Source of the DNA: Rhizobium ruizarguesonis
Lineage (GTDB): Bacteria; Pseudomonadota; Alphaproteobacteria; Rhizobiales; Rhizobiaceae
DNA length: 64,000 bases
NCBI RefSeq assembly: GCF_012349115.1
Contig: NZ_PQIG01000066.1
Span: 1 to 64,000, forward strand
Reading direction: 5' to 3'
Positions 62,463 through 64,000 of this stretch are shown here, piece after piece. Under the pieces are notes generated by a model that was given only the letters and a program-made list of their open reading frames with translations, made no database searches and had not been told where the DNA came from. Position numbers and translations under genes: made by a program. Every line of letters begins with the position of its first letter. Positions within the stretch are counted from its first letter, which is position 1.

Positions 62463-63944
62463 ATGTCAAGCGTATCTCAGAAGACGGCGACGGCGAGTAT
62501 CTGGACCATCGGCGGAAAATTCCTGGCGCGACTGCTCGATTTCGTCAGCCTCCTGATCCTCGCACGGCTTTTGAGCCCAGCGGATTTCGGCCTTGTCGCC
62601 ATCGCGACCTCGGTTCTGGTCATCGTCGAGACAATCCTGGACCTGCCGCTGACGCAGGCCCTGATGCGCCAGCCGTCGCCTTCGGACGATATGTTTGCCA
62701 CGGCCCTTACCCTCAGCCTGCTTCGAGGCGTGGCCATCAGCATACTGATGATGATCATTTCCTGGCCGATGGCTTTGATCTATGACGATTCCCGGCTTTT
62801 CTCGCTTGTCGCCGTGCTCTCGATTGCGCCTGCGATGCGCAGTGTGATCAGCCCACGCATGGTTCTGTTCATGCAGCGGTTCGATTTCAAACGCGAGTTC
62901 GCACTCGATCTCATCACCAAGGGTTCCACACTGCTGTTCGGTGTCGGGGTGGCGGTCGCGACCGGCAGCTATTGGGGACTGGCGATCGGCGCGGTTGCAG
63001 GCCCGACCGCTGCGGCGATCACCTCCTATGTCTTTGCACCGATGCGACCGAGATTCAGCCTTTCCGAGTGGAAGCACTTTCAGGACATGATCAGCTGGAA
63101 CACCGTCTCGCAGGTGCTGAGTTCGATCAACTGGCAACTGGACCGGCTGCTTTTGCCACGCTTTACCGGCTTGTCGACGTTCGGCGCCTTCAGCGTCGCC
63201 GACAATATTGCCGGTATTCCATACCAGACCTTCGTCGGGCCATTGTTGCGCCCGCTGATGGCGGCATTCTCGACCGTCGATGACCGTCGTAATCTGATCA
63301 CTGCCTATCTGAAGGCGACGAACGCGATCACCTTCGTGGCCGCGCCCATCCTCATCACGCTCGCGCTTCTTGCCGAGCCGGCCGTACGGATCATCGTTGG
63401 CGAGAAATGGGCATCCGCCGCGCCGATTCTGCAATGGCTGTGCATCGTCAGTCTGCTCGGTCTTCCGACGAATATGATGCCGCCGTTGGCCATGGTCCTG
63501 AACAAAACCCGTTATCTCGCTCTCCGGATGTTTGCCGAGTTTGCCGTCAGGGTTCCGGTCACCGTCTTGGGCATTGTCTATTTTCAGGTGGGAGGAGCAT
63601 TGGGCGCGCGGATCGTGGCGGTGCTTGTCGCCTATGCCGCATCGCTCATCATCACGCGGCGGCTGATCGGCGCGACGTTTGCCGCTCAGTTGCACGCCTT
63701 TTTACGGCCTCTGGCCGCGAGCTTGCCGATGATCGCTTTCCTGCTGTGGATGGCGCCGATGCTCGCCGTCATGCCTGTCGGCCTCAACCTTGTCGTCAGC
63801 CTGGCGCTTTGCGGCGGAGCGGCAGTCACGATCTTCTGGGCCTTTGCGCTGCTGCTATGGCAGATTCTGGGAAGGCCCGACGGCATCGAGACCATCGTCG
63901 TCCAAAGGCTCATGCCGCGACGAAACGGGGTTCTCACCTTTTGA
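62463..63944 (+). CDS. Polysaccharide flippase (Wzx/MOP family)
   Basis: The 493-residue protein has about 14 helices. The N-terminal part (TIGGKFLARLLDFVSLLILARLLSPADFGLVAIA) is the classic start of the lipopolysaccharide/EPS flippase family. It moves the lipid-linked repeat unit across the inner membrane. It lies 80 bp after the GT4 gene, on the same strand. Wzx, the polymerase-like protein, Wzc-like and Wza-like proteins together form a complete Wzx/Wzy-type pathway. Confidence 0.88.
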   Translation: MSSVSQKTATASIWTIGGKFLARLLDFVSLLILARLLSPADFGLVAIATSVLVIVETILDLPLTQALMRQPSPSDDMFATALTLSLLRGVAISILMMIISWPMALIYDDSRLFSLVAVLSIAPAMRSVISPRMVLFMQRFDFKREFALDLITKGSTLLFGVGVAVATGSYWGLAIGAVAGPTAAAITSYVFAPMRPRFSLSEWKHFQDMISWNTVSQVLSSINWQLDRLLLPRFTGLSTFGAFSVADNIAGIPYQTFVGPLLRPLMAAFSTVDDRRNLITAYLKATNAITFVAAPILITLALLAEPAVRIIVGEKWASAAPILQWLCIVSLLGLPTNMMPPLAMVLNKTRYLALRMFAEFAVRVPVTVLGIVYFQVGGALGARIVAVLVAYAASLIITRRLIGATFAAQLHAFLRPLAASLPMIAFLLWMAPMLAVMPVGLNLVVSLALCGGAAVTIFWAFALLLWQILGRPDGIETIVVQRLMPRRNGVLTF

Positions 63945-63994
63945 TCGAGACAAGTGTAGTCCAACGATTGGTTTGGCGTTTTCGGAGGAGCAGG

Positions 63995-64000
63995 ATGCGT
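63995..64000 (+). CDS. Probable start of a further gene, cut by the window end
   Basis: ATGCGT at the last six bases is preceded by GGAGGAG at the right distance. Only the start codon and one more codon are visible, so the product is unknown; it is probably another polysaccharide gene. Confidence 0.4.

Noticed and set aside
60794..62464. 556-codon minus-strand frame opposite the two GT4 genes
   Set aside because: It spans the junction of two real genes on the other strand and shows no domain.

Overview
The window reads as an accessory replicon region (megaplasmid, chromid or genomic island) of a Rhizobiaceae bacterium, of the Rhizobium/Sinorhizobium type. The evidence is high-GC coding DNA with alphaproteobacterial codon usage, a second complete respiratory complex I cluster of the kind known from rhizobial symbiotic plasmids, several ABC sugar-uptake operons each with its own GntR regulator, and a rhizobial-style exopolysaccharide cluster. 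No ribosomal, replication or core housekeeping genes are present. The species cannot be fixed from the sequence alone.

Region 1 (1-21130) is a complex I island framed by repeats. A set of initiator-tRNA-like, hairpin-rich repeats, each ending in a terminator-like hairpin, occurs at about 80-442, 17650-17868 and 20860-21126. Between the first two lies a 14-subunit NADH:quinone oxidoreductase. nuoH, nuoI and a CBS-domain gene run on the plus strand. They face a 14-gene minus-strand operon in the order J, K, an MrpD-like antiporter, a small membrane protein, L, M, N, A, B, C, D, E, F, G. The cluster therefore encodes four antiporter-like subunits instead of three. Between the second and third repeat loci are a selenium-binding protein/methanethiol-oxidase family gene, a membrane protein and an IS5-family remnant.

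Region 2 (21300-37041) is sugar or sugar-acid uptake and catabolism. The first block holds an SDR dehydrogenase, an FAD oxidoreductase, two uncharacterised genes, an enolase-superfamily dehydratase, a FadR-type regulator, a second SDR and a four-gene CUT1-type ABC transporter. The second block is a CUT2-type (ribose/fructose-like) ABC transporter divergent from an NAD-dependent epimerase and followed by another FadR-type regulator. Candidate operators lie in the intergenic regions.

Region 3 (37042-44781) is mixed. It has a three-gene operon (isoprenylcysteine-methyltransferase-like protein, stand-alone E2-type acyltransferase, SDR), two lipoproteins, an L,D-transpeptidase, another SDR and a membrane PQQ-dependent glucose-type dehydrogenase.

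Region 4 (45033-64000) is a surface-polysaccharide cluster: an acyltransferase-3 protein, GT2, GT8 and GT4 glycosyltransferases, a polymerase/ligase-like membrane protein, an OPX/Wza-like protein, a Wzc-like chain-length protein with a degenerate P-loop, initiating sugar-phosphate transferases and a flippase. A module of small membrane protein, initiating transferase and Crp-family regulator is present twice in the same order and orientation. In the first copy the transferase has lost its catalytic Asp-Glu pair and a 27-residue block, and looks like a maintained pseudoenzyme.

The most interesting points are the tRNA-derived repeat loci framing the complex I island, the four-pump complex I, and the duplicated polysaccharide module with its dead-looking transferase.
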